Source of the DNA: Candidatus Firestoneibacteriota bacterium
Lineage (GTDB): Bacteria > Oederibacteriota > Muellerivitia > Muellerivitales > Muellerivitaceae
Reading direction: 5' to 3'
Assembly: GCA_013286205.1 (NCBI GenBank)
Contig: JABDGD010000019.1
Coordinates: forward strand, 1 to 40,529
Length of the DNA stretch: 40,529 bases
In this document: piece after piece, positions 1-7,427 of the stretch
How positions within the stretch are numbered: position 1 is the stretch's first letter
Layout: each line of letters starts with the position of its first letter
The notes under the pieces: generated by a model
The model's database searches: none
Told to the model about the DNA's origin: nothing
The model's input: only the letters and a program-made list of their open reading frames with translations
Program-made: the position numbers and the translations under genes

Positions 1-1
1 T

Positions 2-118
2 CTTGGAATCACGCATGCGCTTTCCAAAGCGCAGGTCACGGCTGACATAAGGCGCCTGGCTCATGGATTCGGTGCCGCCTGCCAATTGCAGATCAGCATC
101 GCCGCAAATAATGTTCTG
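2..118 (-). pseudogene. Thiolase (acetyl-CoA acetyltransferase) fragment, 5'-truncated and running off the window
   Basis: Read on the minus strand, this stretch encodes about 38 residues containing LAGGTESMSQAPYV, the typical thiolase GG-x-E-x-MS-x-APY motif, preceded by NIICGDADLQ. Similarity stops at about position 118. Upstream codons no longer look like thiolase, and the expected preceding 85-95 residues with the nucleophilic Cys are absent. An unrelated AT-richer gene on the opposite strand begins about 30 bases away. Thiolase would fit the neighbouring hydroxyacyl-CoA dehydrogenase and enoyl-CoA hydratase genes, so this may be the remains of the thiolase of that cluster. The rest of the gene lies left of the window. 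A rearrangement or an assembly join could also explain the break. Confidence 0.75.
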
Positions 119-148
119 GTAAGCGTTGCTTTTAGGATGGGTCAAGTT

Positions 149-448
149 ATGAAAATGATTGAGAAAGGCAATTTTGAAGAAGCTTACACAGTGGCATGCA
201 AAACACTAGGAGCCTTAAGTTCTGAACGTGTTGATAGAAGCGACGAAGGTTCCATGATGTCGATTTTTTATATGGTTGATTTTGTGGAAACGTTGGCCCC
301 TAAATTGGGTAAGTTTGGTGCTTGTAAAGACGATATTCTTGTAGCGTTGGAATTTTTAAAAAGTGTGCGCAATAAACAAAGGCCGTCTTTAGAAGAAAGA
401 GAAAAACAACTGATTCCATATTTTGAGGAACGACTCAAACAAGCTTGA
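149..448 (+). CDS. Hypothetical small protein
   Basis: This is a 99-residue protein that I do not recognise. It looks soluble and mostly helical, with charged segments and no signal peptide or membrane segment, and it ends in a Lys/Glu-rich helix. The frame is open further upstream, but that part overlaps the thiolase fragment on the other strand. ATG 149 (or 155) is therefore preferred, with a weak AGGA about 11 bases upstream. Its base use is more AT-rich than the dehydrogenase that follows. It lies on the same strand as that gene with a 55-base gap, and there is nothing to tie it to beta-oxidation. The coding call rests on the open frame and codon-like composition only. Confidence 0.5.
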   Translation: MKMIEKGNFEEAYTVACKTLGALSSERVDRSDEGSMMSIFYMVDFVETLAPKLGKFGACKDDILVALEFLKSVRNKQRPSLEEREKQLIPYFEERLKQA

Positions 449-503
449 AAATGAAAAACAAGTGTTGGAACAAAAATAAGATTTAATTCCTCGGGAGGCT
501 TCT

Positions 504-1715
504 ATGTTCATCTATAAAGCGGGTGTGATTGGTGCGGGGGCGATGGGTGCGGGTATCGCTCAAGTGATTTCGTTCTCGGGTTTGCCGGTAGTGTTGAAAG
601 ACACCGACCAAGAGCGCGTGGATAAGGGTTTGGCCATGATCCGTAAGGTTTATCAAAGCCGTGTGGATAAGGGCAAGATGACCGCTTCCGAAATGGACCA
701 GAAGATGAAACTGGTCATTGGCACCACCTCTTATGATGACTTTAAAGATTGCGACCTCGTGATTGAGGCTGTGTTTGAAAACATGAAGGTGAAGCACCAG
801 GTGTTTCAAGAGCTCGAAAAGGTATTGCCCGAAACTGCCATTATGGCCAGCAACACCTCGGCTTTGTCGATCAGCCAAATCGCTTCGGCGGTGAAGCATT
901 CCGATAAAGTGATTGGCATCCACTTCTTTAATCCCGCTCCGGTGATGAAGCTCATTGAAGTCATTCCGGGCTTACAAACCTCGACTGAAACGGTGGACGA
1001 CGCGGTGGCTTTTGCTGAGTCGCTCCGTAAGATGCCGGTACGCGTGAAAGAATGCGCGGGCTTTTTGGTCAACCGTCTGCTCCTGCCTTATCTCAACGAA
1101 GCGGCCTATGCCTATCAAGAAAGCTCGGCTTCGATGGAAGATATGGATAACGCCATGCGCGGCTTTGGTATGCCGATGGGTCCGTTTGCTCTATTAGATA
1201 TGCTGGGTTTGGATGTCTGCGCGGATGTTTCCGGGATTCTTTATGACTCTTTCGGTCCCCGCATGAAAGCCGCTGAAATTTTGGGCGAGATGCAAAAGAA
1301 CAACCGTTTGGGCGTGAAGAACGGTATCGGCTTTTACGTTTATGACGAATCTAAAAAGGCGGACTTGAAGCCGGTGGTGGACGCGATTCAGGCCAAGACC
1401 GGCGTGAAGGGTACGGCCTTTTCACCGGAGCGCTTGGTATTTCAAATGATCAATGAAGCGGCTTTCTGCTTGGAAGAAAACGTGGCCTCTCCCTCGGATA
1501 TCGACCTGGCCATGCTGGCCGGTACGGGTTTTCCGCAGGATAAAGGCGGACCTTTGCACTATGCCGACGCGATTGGCGTGGATGTGGTGGTCGAAAAATT
1601 AAAAGAACTGTCCAAAACCTTGGGGCCGCGTTTCTGGCCCGCGCCTATCTTAAAGCGCATGGTGGCGGCTAACTATTTGGGTCAAAAGACGAAGCGGGGC
1701 TTTTTTAATTACTAA
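504..1715 (+). CDS. 3-hydroxyacyl-CoA dehydrogenase (NAD-dependent, FadB-type without hydratase domain)
   Basis: This 403-residue enzyme is predicted to oxidise L-3-hydroxyacyl-CoA to 3-ketoacyl-CoA with NAD+ in the cytosol. A Rossmann fold opens the protein with GAGAMGAG at residues 10-17. The catalytic His lies in HFFNPAPVMKLIEV at about residue 140, followed by the conserved KECAGFLVNRLL. Two copies of the C-terminal 3HCDH helical domain follow; the first ends at GIGFYVYD and the second at TKRGFFNY. The length matches the dehydrogenase half of a FadB-type protein, and the hydratase half is a separate gene just downstream. A GGAGG site at 491-495 fixes ATG 504. It could serve fatty-acid, butyrate or aromatic-acid degradation; substrate length cannot be read from the sequence. 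Confidence 0.93.
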   Translation: MFIYKAGVIGAGAMGAGIAQVISFSGLPVVLKDTDQERVDKGLAMIRKVYQSRVDKGKMTASEMDQKMKLVIGTTSYDDFKDCDLVIEAVFENMKVKHQVFQELEKVLPETAIMASNTSALSISQIASAVKHSDKVIGIHFFNPAPVMKLIEVIPGLQTSTETVDDAVAFAESLRKMPVRVKECAGFLVNRLLLPYLNEAAYAYQESSASMEDMDNAMRGFGMPMGPFALLDMLGLDVCADVSGILYDSFGPRMKAAEILGEMQKNNRLGVKNGIGFYVYDESKKADLKPVVDAIQAKTGVKGTAFSPERLVFQMINEAAFCLEENVASPSDIDLAMLAGTGFPQDKGGPLHYADAIGVDVVVEKLKELSKTLGPRFWPAPILKRMVAANYLGQKTKRGFFNY

Positions 1716-1720
1716 TGATT

Positions 1721-1815
1721 GACCACGGAGTACACAGAGTTCACAGAGTAAAGATTTTGACTAATGAAAAAGATTCAAAGTCTCACTCTGTGAACTCCGC
1801 GTACTCCGTGGTTAA
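1721..1815. repeat. Dispersed long palindrome, family E (copy 1)
   Basis: The left arm starts CCACGGAGTACACAGAG at 1723. The right arm, 1785-1811, reads ACTCTGTGAACTCCGCG and ends in CTCCGTGG. The centre is AT-rich. The same arms recur at 40428-40529, and a related version lies at 33671-33762. It sits between the dehydrogenase and hydratase genes, ending about 10 bases before the hydratase ribosome site, so it may be transcribed as a large hairpin. It has no ORF and is probably a miniature non-autonomous element. Confidence 0.85.
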
Positions 1816-1832
1816 AATTTCGGAGGTTTGAT

Positions 1833-2609
1833 ATGGGTCAATTTTTAAATGTAGCGGTGGATGCTAAGGTTGCCACGGTCACCATCAATAACCCGCCGGT
1901 GAACGCTTTGTCGCAGGACGTCTTAAAAGAACTCGAAGCCACCATGGACGAACTGCAGGGGAATAAGGATGTGAAGGTCATTATCCTCACGGGCGTGGGC
2001 CCGGTTTTTATCGCGGGCGCCGACATCAAGCAGTTCTCGCAAATTCAAGGTGAGGAAGACGGCAAAAAGGCCGCCGGTTTCGGCCAGCGCATCTTTACCA
2101 AAATTGAACACATGACCAAGCCGGTTATCGCCGCGATTAACGGTGTATGTCTGGGCGGCGGCATGGAACTGGCGATGGCCTGCCATATCCGTATTGCTTC
2201 AGACCATGCCCGCCTGGGACAACCCGAAATTAACCTCGGCATTATTCCGGGTTTCGGCGGCACTCAGCGCTTGACCCGTTTAGTGGGCACCGGCAAAGCC
2301 ATTGAATGGATTTTAACCGGTGACAATATTCCCCCGGCTGACGCGAAAGCGCTCGGCTTGGTGAATCACGTAGTGCCTGAAGCGGAAGTGCTTCGTCAGG
2401 CGCAGGGCTTGGCCAAGAAGATCGCCATGAAGCCCGCGGTCGGTATCGCGCAAAGCCTCAAGGCGGTTTATGTGGGCATCGATCAATCGATCGAGGAAGG
2501 TTTAAAGACCGAGCTCGAAGGTTTCGGCGCCTGCTGCAAGTCGCCCGATATGAAAGAAGGCGTGAAGGCCTTCGTGGAAAAGCGTCAGCCTCAATTCACA
2601 GATCTTTAA
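1833..2609 (+). CDS. Enoyl-CoA hydratase / crotonase family
   Basis: This 258-residue crotonase-fold enzyme is predicted to hydrate trans-2-enoyl-CoA to 3-hydroxyacyl-CoA, feeding the preceding dehydrogenase. Both catalytic glutamates are visible: one in GGGMELAMACHIRIAS at about residue 112 and one in LGQPEINLGIIPGFGG at about residue 132. Their 20-residue spacing is that of true hydratases. The oxyanion-hole segments are AGADIKQF and the Gly-rich GVCLGGGME. GGAGG at 1821 precedes ATG 1833. It follows the dehydrogenase on the same strand, separated only by the E palindrome, and the patatin gene starts 19 bases after it ends. An isomerase or short-chain role is possible, but the Glu pair favours hydratase. 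Confidence 0.93.
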   Translation: MGQFLNVAVDAKVATVTINNPPVNALSQDVLKELEATMDELQGNKDVKVIILTGVGPVFIAGADIKQFSQIQGEEDGKKAAGFGQRIFTKIEHMTKPVIAAINGVCLGGGMELAMACHIRIASDHARLGQPEINLGIIPGFGGTQRLTRLVGTGKAIEWILTGDNIPPADAKALGLVNHVVPEAEVLRQAQGLAKKIAMKPAVGIAQSLKAVYVGIDQSIEEGLKTELEGFGACCKSPDMKEGVKAFVEKRQPQFTDL

Positions 2610-2628
2610 GCCGTTAAGAAAGAAACCC

Positions 2629-3498
2629 ATGCCGAAAAAAGCCTCGAAGAAACAAGCTAACTTCTACACCTTGAGCCAGTTCAATCAAACTGGAACTGAA
2701 AACCAGCACAGGGTGGGTGTGGCGCTTTGCGGCGGTGTGGCTTACGGCGTGGCACAGATTGGTGTGCTCAAGGCTTTGGAAGAGGCGGGCATCCATATCG
2801 ATTGTATTGCCGGAACCAGCGCGGGGGCGATTATCGCGGCGGCTTACGCCTCGGGTATTCCGCTTTCCCGCATCGAAGAAATCGGCATTCAAACGGGATG
2901 GGGACAGTTGTTTTCCTTCCGTCCTTCCCGCAAGGGTTTGGTTTCGTCCGGGCCGATCGAAGAATACATTCATAAAAATTTGAAGGTCGCCACTTTTGAG
3001 GAACTCAAAAAACCGCTGGCGGTGGTGACGACGGACCTTTGTTCGGGCGAAGAAGTGGTTTTCACCCATGGGCCTTTAGATAAAGCGGTCAGAGCTTCTT
3101 GTTCTATTCCGGGTGTCTATACACCGGTTGAACTGGAAGGCCATCAATTAGCGGACGGCGGTATGGCGGAGAATGTACCGGTCAAAGCTCTCAAAAACTT
3201 GGGAGCCGACGTGGTCATCGCGGTGAACCTGTTTGGCCATCATCAGGTATTTCCTCCGGCAACCAACGTGTTTCAAATCATGATGCGGGTCTGGTACTTC
3301 TTTGTGCAGGAAGAGTCGGCCTGGAGAGATCAAGCGGATATTATTATCGAACCTGACATGCGCCTGTTTGACCTCTTCGACTTTAGCGCGGGTAAAGAAA
3401 TGATCGCTGTAGGTGAAAAAGAAGCCAAGAAGCACATCCCCAAGATTAAGCAGGTCCTTCAACGCCGGTTTGTGTTCCGCCCCGAAATTTACCGTTAA
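2629..3498 (+). CDS. Patatin-like phospholipase (RssA/NTE-like)
   Basis: This 289-residue patatin-fold serine hydrolase is expected to deacylate phospholipids or lysophospholipids. The Gly-rich oxyanion loop is the variant CGGVAYGVAQIG near residue 35, where the family usually has an Arg or Lys. The nucleophile Ser is in GTSAG at about residue 64, and the dyad Asp is in DGGMAENVP at about residue 175. There is no clear signal peptide, so a cytosolic or peripheral membrane location is likely. The gene starts 19 bases after the hydratase stop with only a weak purine-rich site, which suggests co-transcription. A lipase releasing fatty acids beside beta-oxidation genes makes functional sense (inference). 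A match to its last eight codons recurs at 6992-7015. Confidence 0.88.
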   Translation: MPKKASKKQANFYTLSQFNQTGTENQHRVGVALCGGVAYGVAQIGVLKALEEAGIHIDCIAGTSAGAIIAAAYASGIPLSRIEEIGIQTGWGQLFSFRPSRKGLVSSGPIEEYIHKNLKVATFEELKKPLAVVTTDLCSGEEVVFTHGPLDKAVRASCSIPGVYTPVELEGHQLADGGMAENVPVKALKNLGADVVIAVNLFGHHQVFPPATNVFQIMMRVWYFFVQEESAWRDQADIIIEPDMRLFDLFDFSAGKEMIAVGEKEAKKHIPKIKQVLQRRFVFRPEIYR

Positions 3499-3552
3499 AT
3501 CTTATTTGGCTCATCCGTGACCCATTGCGAACAAAAGGATTTGGAGGGTATC

Positions 3553-3909
3553 TTGAAATCGAAAGCCGAATTAAAAAAACAATACAAAGAAACGCCCATC
3601 GCGATGGGCATTTTTCTGGTCCGAAATACCAAAACTAATGAGTTTGTCCTGGGTGCCAGCCGCAATCTCGCGGGTTCCCTCAACCTATTTAAAAGCGTCC
3701 TGAAAATGGGCAAGGCGACCGACCTTCTTTTGAAGAACCCCAAAATCATGGAAGACTATCGGACCCAGGGCGCGGAAAGCTTTGAGTTTACGGTTTTGGA
3801 TAACCTCAAACCCCAAAGCGAGCCAGGCTGGGACCCCGGTGAGGATCTCAAGGCCCTTGAAAAGTTGTGGCGTGAAGAATTAATGGGTAAAGGCTGGAAG
3901 GCTTATTAA
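3553..3909 (+). CDS. GIY-YIG-like family protein
   Basis: This protein is 118 residues when started at TTG 3553, which has GGAGGG five bases upstream. An in-frame GTG at 3517 has no ribosome site. The start region, KAELKKQYKETPIAMGIF, resembles my recollection of a small GIY-YIG nuclease-like family in which a basic helix precedes a MGIF...NEFVLGASRN strand pair. The canonical GIY and YIG residues are replaced by GIF and VLG, so nuclease activity is uncertain. A later segment, YRTQGAESFEFTVLDNL, and the C-terminal LEKLWREELMGKGWK match that family's pattern. There is no signal or membrane segment. It is likely a single cytosolic protein read after the patatin gene. Confidence 0.65.
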   Translation: MKSKAELKKQYKETPIAMGIFLVRNTKTNEFVLGASRNLAGSLNLFKSVLKMGKATDLLLKNPKIMEDYRTQGAESFEFTVLDNLKPQSEPGWDPGEDLKALEKLWREELMGKGWKAY

Positions 3910-3967
3910 TTGTCGGTGAAGCCAGCAATGTCAGTGTGGCCCTGTTGTTTTAAACCAGCCTGTATTT

Positions 3968-4432
3968 TCAGAGTTTATCTGTTTTTAGTTTGGCCCATCC
4001 CAAATGGCTGGCTATATGCAGGGAAGTCAGGTGGAGCCACTTTTCCTTGTTCATTTTCCCGAAGATAGGATGTTCGGCCCAGGGACCCTGGTGCTTCTCC
4101 AGATCGGTCAGGGTTTTACGCAAATCCGCCAGGGCTTTTTTCTCGTTTCCTTTTACTTTCGGGGTAGTGCCGATGAATGCTCCAGTCCCGGGCGGAATCG
4201 ATCCCTGCCTCAAGATGATCACTAAAATCATGGGACCCGCCAACCGCCTGAGCCACCAAGACTGCAATTGGGGGAAAGCTGTCATACTGCGAACCGCGTT
4301 TTTTTGAAGGTGATCCAGAATCTGGTAATAAGACCAGTTGCCGGTCGTCACAATAGGCCCTTTTTCCAGGCGCTTCAGTTCGGCCCGGGCCTCATTCAAA
4401 TTTTTGAACTTTAATTCGCGCCTCTGTCCCAT
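3968..4432 (-). CDS. DUF1569 / DinB-superfamily protein
   Basis: This 154-residue protein resembles the DUF1569 group of the DinB/YfiT four-helix metal-binding superfamily. An N-terminal REIKF-like strand and a helix lead into TTGNWSYYQILDHLQKN, whose His is a likely metal ligand. The C-terminal LTSLHIASHLGWAKL supplies two further His residues, HxxxH, typical of the fold. The hydrophobic stretch near residues 60-75 is the second helix of the fold rather than a membrane anchor. Members are often assigned thiol- or stress-related roles, but the substrate here is unknown. It converges with the GIY-YIG-like gene and diverges from the ice-binding gene. Confidence 0.75.
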   Translation of the reverse strand: MGQRRELKFKNLNEARAELKRLEKGPIVTTGNWSYYQILDHLQKNAVRSMTAFPQLQSWWLRRLAGPMILVIILRQGSIPPGTGAFIGTTPKVKGNEKKALADLRKTLTDLEKHQGPWAEHPIFGKMNKEKWLHLTSLHIASHLGWAKLKTDKL

Positions 4433-4719
4433 GTCTCTCCCTTTTTAGCTGCGAAAATTATACATAAACCCAAAAGGCCGCAGCATCTCTTTGTTTCGGT
4501 CTGAAAATGACATCCCATGACAAACCAATCAAAATGAAAAAACAGCTCCCCTCACTTTGATAGACGGCTTCCGCGAAACACGGAATAAGCATAGTTTAAA
4601 CGGCACGTTACTTGCTCTTCATTGACTCCACTTCACCATGCTTGTCTTGGTTTTCAAAAGAGAAGCCCTGAATAGAGGGCTCTGGTCAACCATCCACTCG
4701 CAAATCGAAAAGAGGGTCC
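4433..4719. other. Divergent intergenic region
   Basis: These 287 bases separate two divergent starts, so they must hold promoters for both genes. I see no pair of good -35/-10 hexamers. A short perfect hairpin, AGCCCT-N6-AGGGCT, lies near 4664-4681, in the probable leader of the ice-binding gene. No ORF with coding character was found. Confidence 0.4.
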
Positions 4720-5562
4720 ATGTTTTTAAGAATGAAGAAGTTGTCGCTGGTCGTGAACAAAAAGTTAATTTTGCTGCTGATTTTGCTGGTAAGCCCCATC
4801 CCATTTCTCTCGACTAGCTGCGGAACCTGGAATCAAGGGGTCACTGGGCCTAATGCCGCTCTCACCTTGACCACTACGCCGGGCATCTACGGAACTTCCT
4901 GCGCCAATCCGGGGGCCGTTAACCTGAATACGGCTGGAACTTACACCATCCTGGCGGCCACGGGTATCACCGATGTGCCTTCCTCGGCGGTCACGGGAAA
5001 TATTGGAAACCCCTCGGGTGCCCAGATCGGCATCCCCTGCGCCGAAGTGAATGGGTCGGTTTTCTGCAACACTAAACTCGGCGGCGACACGGACAACGCC
5101 TGTGAAAGCACGGTTAACAACATTACGACCGCCAACACCGACGCGCTGAACGCCTTCACCGCCGCCAACGCGCTGCCTGCCTGTATTCTCAATCTTAATG
5201 GCGGCATCCTCAGCGGCATCACCCTGGCCAACGGTACCTATAAATGGACCTCCGCTGTTACCATCCCCACGGATATCTATCTCGACGCGCAGGGCAACGC
5301 GGGCGCCTGCTGGGTCTTGCAGATCGCCGGCACCCTCAACGTGTCTTCTGGCGTGAAGATCCACCTTCTTAATGGCGCTCTGGCGCAGAACGTCTTCTGG
5401 GCGGTCGCCGGCGCCAACGCCACTATCGGGACGAACGCTCAATTCGCGGGTGTGCTCATGACCTCCGGCTTAATCGCCGTCAATACGGGCGCGTCGGTGA
5501 GTGGAAGACTACTCGCCCAAACCCAGGTCACCTTGCAATCGAACGCCGTAACCCATCCCTAA
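4720..5562 (+). CDS. DUF3494 ice-binding protein, secreted
   Basis: This 280-residue protein has an N-terminal hydrophobic segment (about residues 13-32) ending near FLSTSC. That makes it either an exported protein or, less certainly, a lipoprotein, since the lipobox is poor. The rest matches the DUF3494 ice-binding beta-solenoid family. Family landmarks seen in order are VNLNTAGTYTILAATGI, SAVTGNIG, LANGTYKWTSAVTIPTDIYL, a WVLQIAGTLN segment, NVFWAVAG, and the closing GASVSGRLLAQTQVTLQSN. Such proteins bind ice to keep cells at the ice-water interface or inhibit recrystallisation. The start has AGAGGG just upstream; ATG 4732 is an alternative. The downstream OmpA gene is on the same strand with a 62-base gap. 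Confidence 0.88.
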   Translation: MFLRMKKLSLVVNKKLILLLILLVSPIPFLSTSCGTWNQGVTGPNAALTLTTTPGIYGTSCANPGAVNLNTAGTYTILAATGITDVPSSAVTGNIGNPSGAQIGIPCAEVNGSVFCNTKLGGDTDNACESTVNNITTANTDALNAFTAANALPACILNLNGGILSGITLANGTYKWTSAVTIPTDIYLDAQGNAGACWVLQIAGTLNVSSGVKIHLLNGALAQNVFWAVAGANATIGTNAQFAGVLMTSGLIAVNTGASVSGRLLAQTQVTLQSNAVTHP

Positions 5563-5624
5563 GACGGGTGTGAAGTCAGCCGTAAAGCCGTCAGCCGCAA
5601 AAGACGAAAGAAAAGAGGATTGGG

Positions 5625-6719
5625 ATGAAAAAAATATTTTCGAGAGTTTCGGCCGTAAAAATAAAAAATTGGGTGTGGCTCGCCGTGATTCTTTGCCTTC
5701 CCCTGACCGCCCGCGCCGCGGGCGTCGATGAAGGCACTGTCGAATTAAGCCCGTTCATCGGCTACAACTTTTTTCAGCCGCCCCAAAACCTGAAGAACAA
5801 CCTGCTCTATGGCGGCCGGGTCAGCTACAACTTCAGCCGGGTTTTCGGCCTGGAAGGCACCCTGGAATTCAGCAATACCAGCGTCGCCGACAGCACCATC
5901 ACGGGCAGTCAGGAAGGACAGTTTCGGTCCCCCATCAATAATGTGACCGCCTTGTTTTACAACCTCGACGCGGTTTTCAACCTCTGGCAGTTTGATGATT
6001 TCACCATCTTCGCCCTCGGCGGTTTTGGCGGGGCCAATTTCAGCCCTTCTATTGAGACCAGCGACATGTCCACCTTCGATCTGGGTGTGGGCGCGAAATA
6101 CTGGCTCACGGATAATTTCGGCCTGCGGCTCGACGTGAGAGACAACATGGTCACTCAGGTCTTCGCCCAAGGCGGATTTTTGAATTACAACTATCAAAAT
6201 ATCAACACCACCGTCGGCCTGGTTTTTGCCTTCGGCGGGGAAGCCAAGAAAAAGGAAGCTGCCCGGGAAGCCGCCGCGGAGGTCATCTATCTGGCCGAAG
6301 AGGAAAAAGTGGAGGAGCGGGTAGCGGAGATCGCGGCCAAGCGGGAAGAGGAAAAGACAGTCGTCCTGGCCTTTGAGGACGTGCATTTCCAATTCGGCAA
6401 GTCGGCTCTTTCGGATAACGCCAAGGCGGCCATCAAAACCACTGTCCAGAAACTGAAAAACAATCCCGGGGCCCATATCCGCATCGCGGGTTACACCTCC
6501 GAAGCGGGCACCGACACTTACAACATGGGGTTAAGCCAGAGAAGGGCGAAAGCCGTCGAGGATTACCTGATCGAGCAAGGATATGTTTCCAAAGACCGCC
6601 TCACCACCATCGGCTACGGCGATACCCGTCCCGAAATGCATGAAGCCTCGCCGAAAAATCATTACTCCACCGCGGCCAAGGCCAACATGAGGGTGCTGTT
6701 TGAGGTGGTTGTGCAGTAA
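5625..6719 (+). CDS. OmpA-family outer membrane protein
   Basis: This 364-residue protein has a signal peptide ending near LPLTARAA, an eight-stranded OmpA-like barrel (about residues 38-205; alternating aromatic strands such as VELSPFIGYNFF and NTTVGLVFAFGG), a charged Glu/Lys/Ala helical linker (about 207-250) and a C-terminal OmpA/MotB peptidoglycan-binding domain (about 252-364). Peptidoglycan-contact features include the IRIAGYTSEAG loop and NMGLSQRRAKAVEDYL. It should anchor the outer membrane to the cell wall. AGAGGA precedes the ATG. It may be co-transcribed with the ice-binding gene, and a family-R hairpin follows its stop. Confidence 0.92.
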   Translation: MKKIFSRVSAVKIKNWVWLAVILCLPLTARAAGVDEGTVELSPFIGYNFFQPPQNLKNNLLYGGRVSYNFSRVFGLEGTLEFSNTSVADSTITGSQEGQFRSPINNVTALFYNLDAVFNLWQFDDFTIFALGGFGGANFSPSIETSDMSTFDLGVGAKYWLTDNFGLRLDVRDNMVTQVFAQGGFLNYNYQNINTTVGLVFAFGGEAKKKEAAREAAAEVIYLAEEEKVEERVAEIAAKREEEKTVVLAFEDVHFQFGKSALSDNAKAAIKTTVQKLKNNPGAHIRIAGYTSEAGTDTYNMGLSQRRAKAVEDYLIEQGYVSKDRLTTIGYGDTRPEMHEASPKNHYSTAAKANMRVLFEVVVQ

Positions 6720-6741
6720 GACAGTAAAAGATAAAAAGGGA

Positions 6742-6826
6742 ACAAAGGGGCTGGGTCTACACATTACACTTTAGGTTCGTTGGCGTAGTTGAAGCCGCGG
6801 TAAAGTGTGGGCCAAGCTCTTTTTTA
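6742..6826. repeat. REP-like hairpin, family R (copy 1)
   Basis: A degenerate inverted repeat starts with CAAAGGGGCTGGGTCTACAC and ends in AAAGTGTGGGCCAAGCTC followed by six T. The arms pair from both ends with one arm shortened. It lies just after the OmpA stop and resembles the other R copies, and could end transcription on the plus strand. Confidence 0.65.
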
Positions 6827-6991
6827 TGGGTCGATGCCAAATAAGCATTGGCGTGATTTTGAAGTTGGATTTTGCTGTGCGCGCTTGGAAATAGGCTTCT
6901 TCTTTTTGCGGAGTGGACAGTTGTCATTGGTCTTAGTTGTTGGGTATCCAAGAACAGATCGATCAAATATTTACTCACGTCCATTATTTTT

Positions 6992-7015
6992 TTCCGCCCG
7001 GAAATTTACCGCTAA
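6992..7015 (+). pseudogene. Short remnant identical in protein to the patatin gene's last residues
   Basis: Twenty-four bases read FRPEIYR-stop and match the end of the patatin gene (3475-3498) at 22 of 24 positions, both differences being at third-codon positions. Upstream sequence shows no patatin similarity that I can see. It may be the last scrap of a decayed paralogue. Confidence 0.4.
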
Positions 7016-7046
7016 CAAGGTGTTAAAAATATTTTGCCGCCTAAGC

Positions 7047-7267
7047 TTATTCCTTTTTGTCATAAAGCCAGAAATCCTCGGTGCGTTTAACCATGTTGGT
7101 ATAACCCGTAACTTCCGCGGGTTTAATGATGTAGTCGTCCGCGTGGTTTTTCTTGGCTAATTCAAAGTCGAGCGGGTTGGTGGAACCGGTGAGGATGATG
7201 ACGGGAATATGCTTTCATCCCTGGCAGGCTTTTACCCTGGCTAAGACCTGTTTTAAGTCCGCGTTAA
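7047..7267 (-). pseudogene. Response-regulator receiver domain remnant
   Basis: On the minus strand this reads NADLKQVLARVKACQG, a TGA stop, then KHIPVIILTGSTNPLDFEL and an alpha-5 region with DDYIIKPAEVTGY, ending at a TAA. The segment KHIPVIILTGS with a following YIIKP is the second half of a CheY-like receiver, with the conserved Thr/Ser and Lys. The first half, with the phospho-acceptor Asp, is missing and an in-frame stop interrupts the rest. It is therefore a pseudogene. The kinase partner is not in the window. Confidence 0.78.
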
Positions 7268-7427
7268 TTGCAAAACAGATTGAATTTTAAAGGTTTTCGA
7301 AAATCTACAACACCCATCAAAAAAGTTTAAAGCCCTAGAGCGGGCTTAAGCTCCGTGTGATATAAATTATGTGTTCTCTTTGCGCACCGCCGGCAGGGGA
7401 GGCTAATTTATTTTTATTGGAGAATTT

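Larger units (their letters stand above)
6827..7427. other. Gene-remnant region before the autotransporter
   Basis: No intact gene is supported in this 600-base stretch; open frames here lack ribosome sites and family resemblance. It holds the patatin-tail match (6992-7015), the broken response-regulator fragment (7047-7267) and a small AAGCCC-N6-GGGCTT stem near 7331-7348. The last 80 bases must carry the autotransporter promoter. A TATAAAT box occurs near 7362, but I see no convincing -35 partner. Confidence 0.55.

Noticed and set aside
4765..5442. Minus-strand frame of 225 residues opposite the ice-binding gene
   Set aside because: It is a shadow of a clearly recognised DUF3494 gene.
6807..7160. 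Plus-strand open frame of 117 residues
   Set aside because: It overlaps an R hairpin, the patatin-tail match and the antisense of the response-regulator remnant; no coding character or ribosome site.
7047..7267. UGA in the receiver remnant read as a recoded amino acid
   Set aside because: All intact genes here use standard stops including TGA, and the domain's first half is missing, so decay is simpler.
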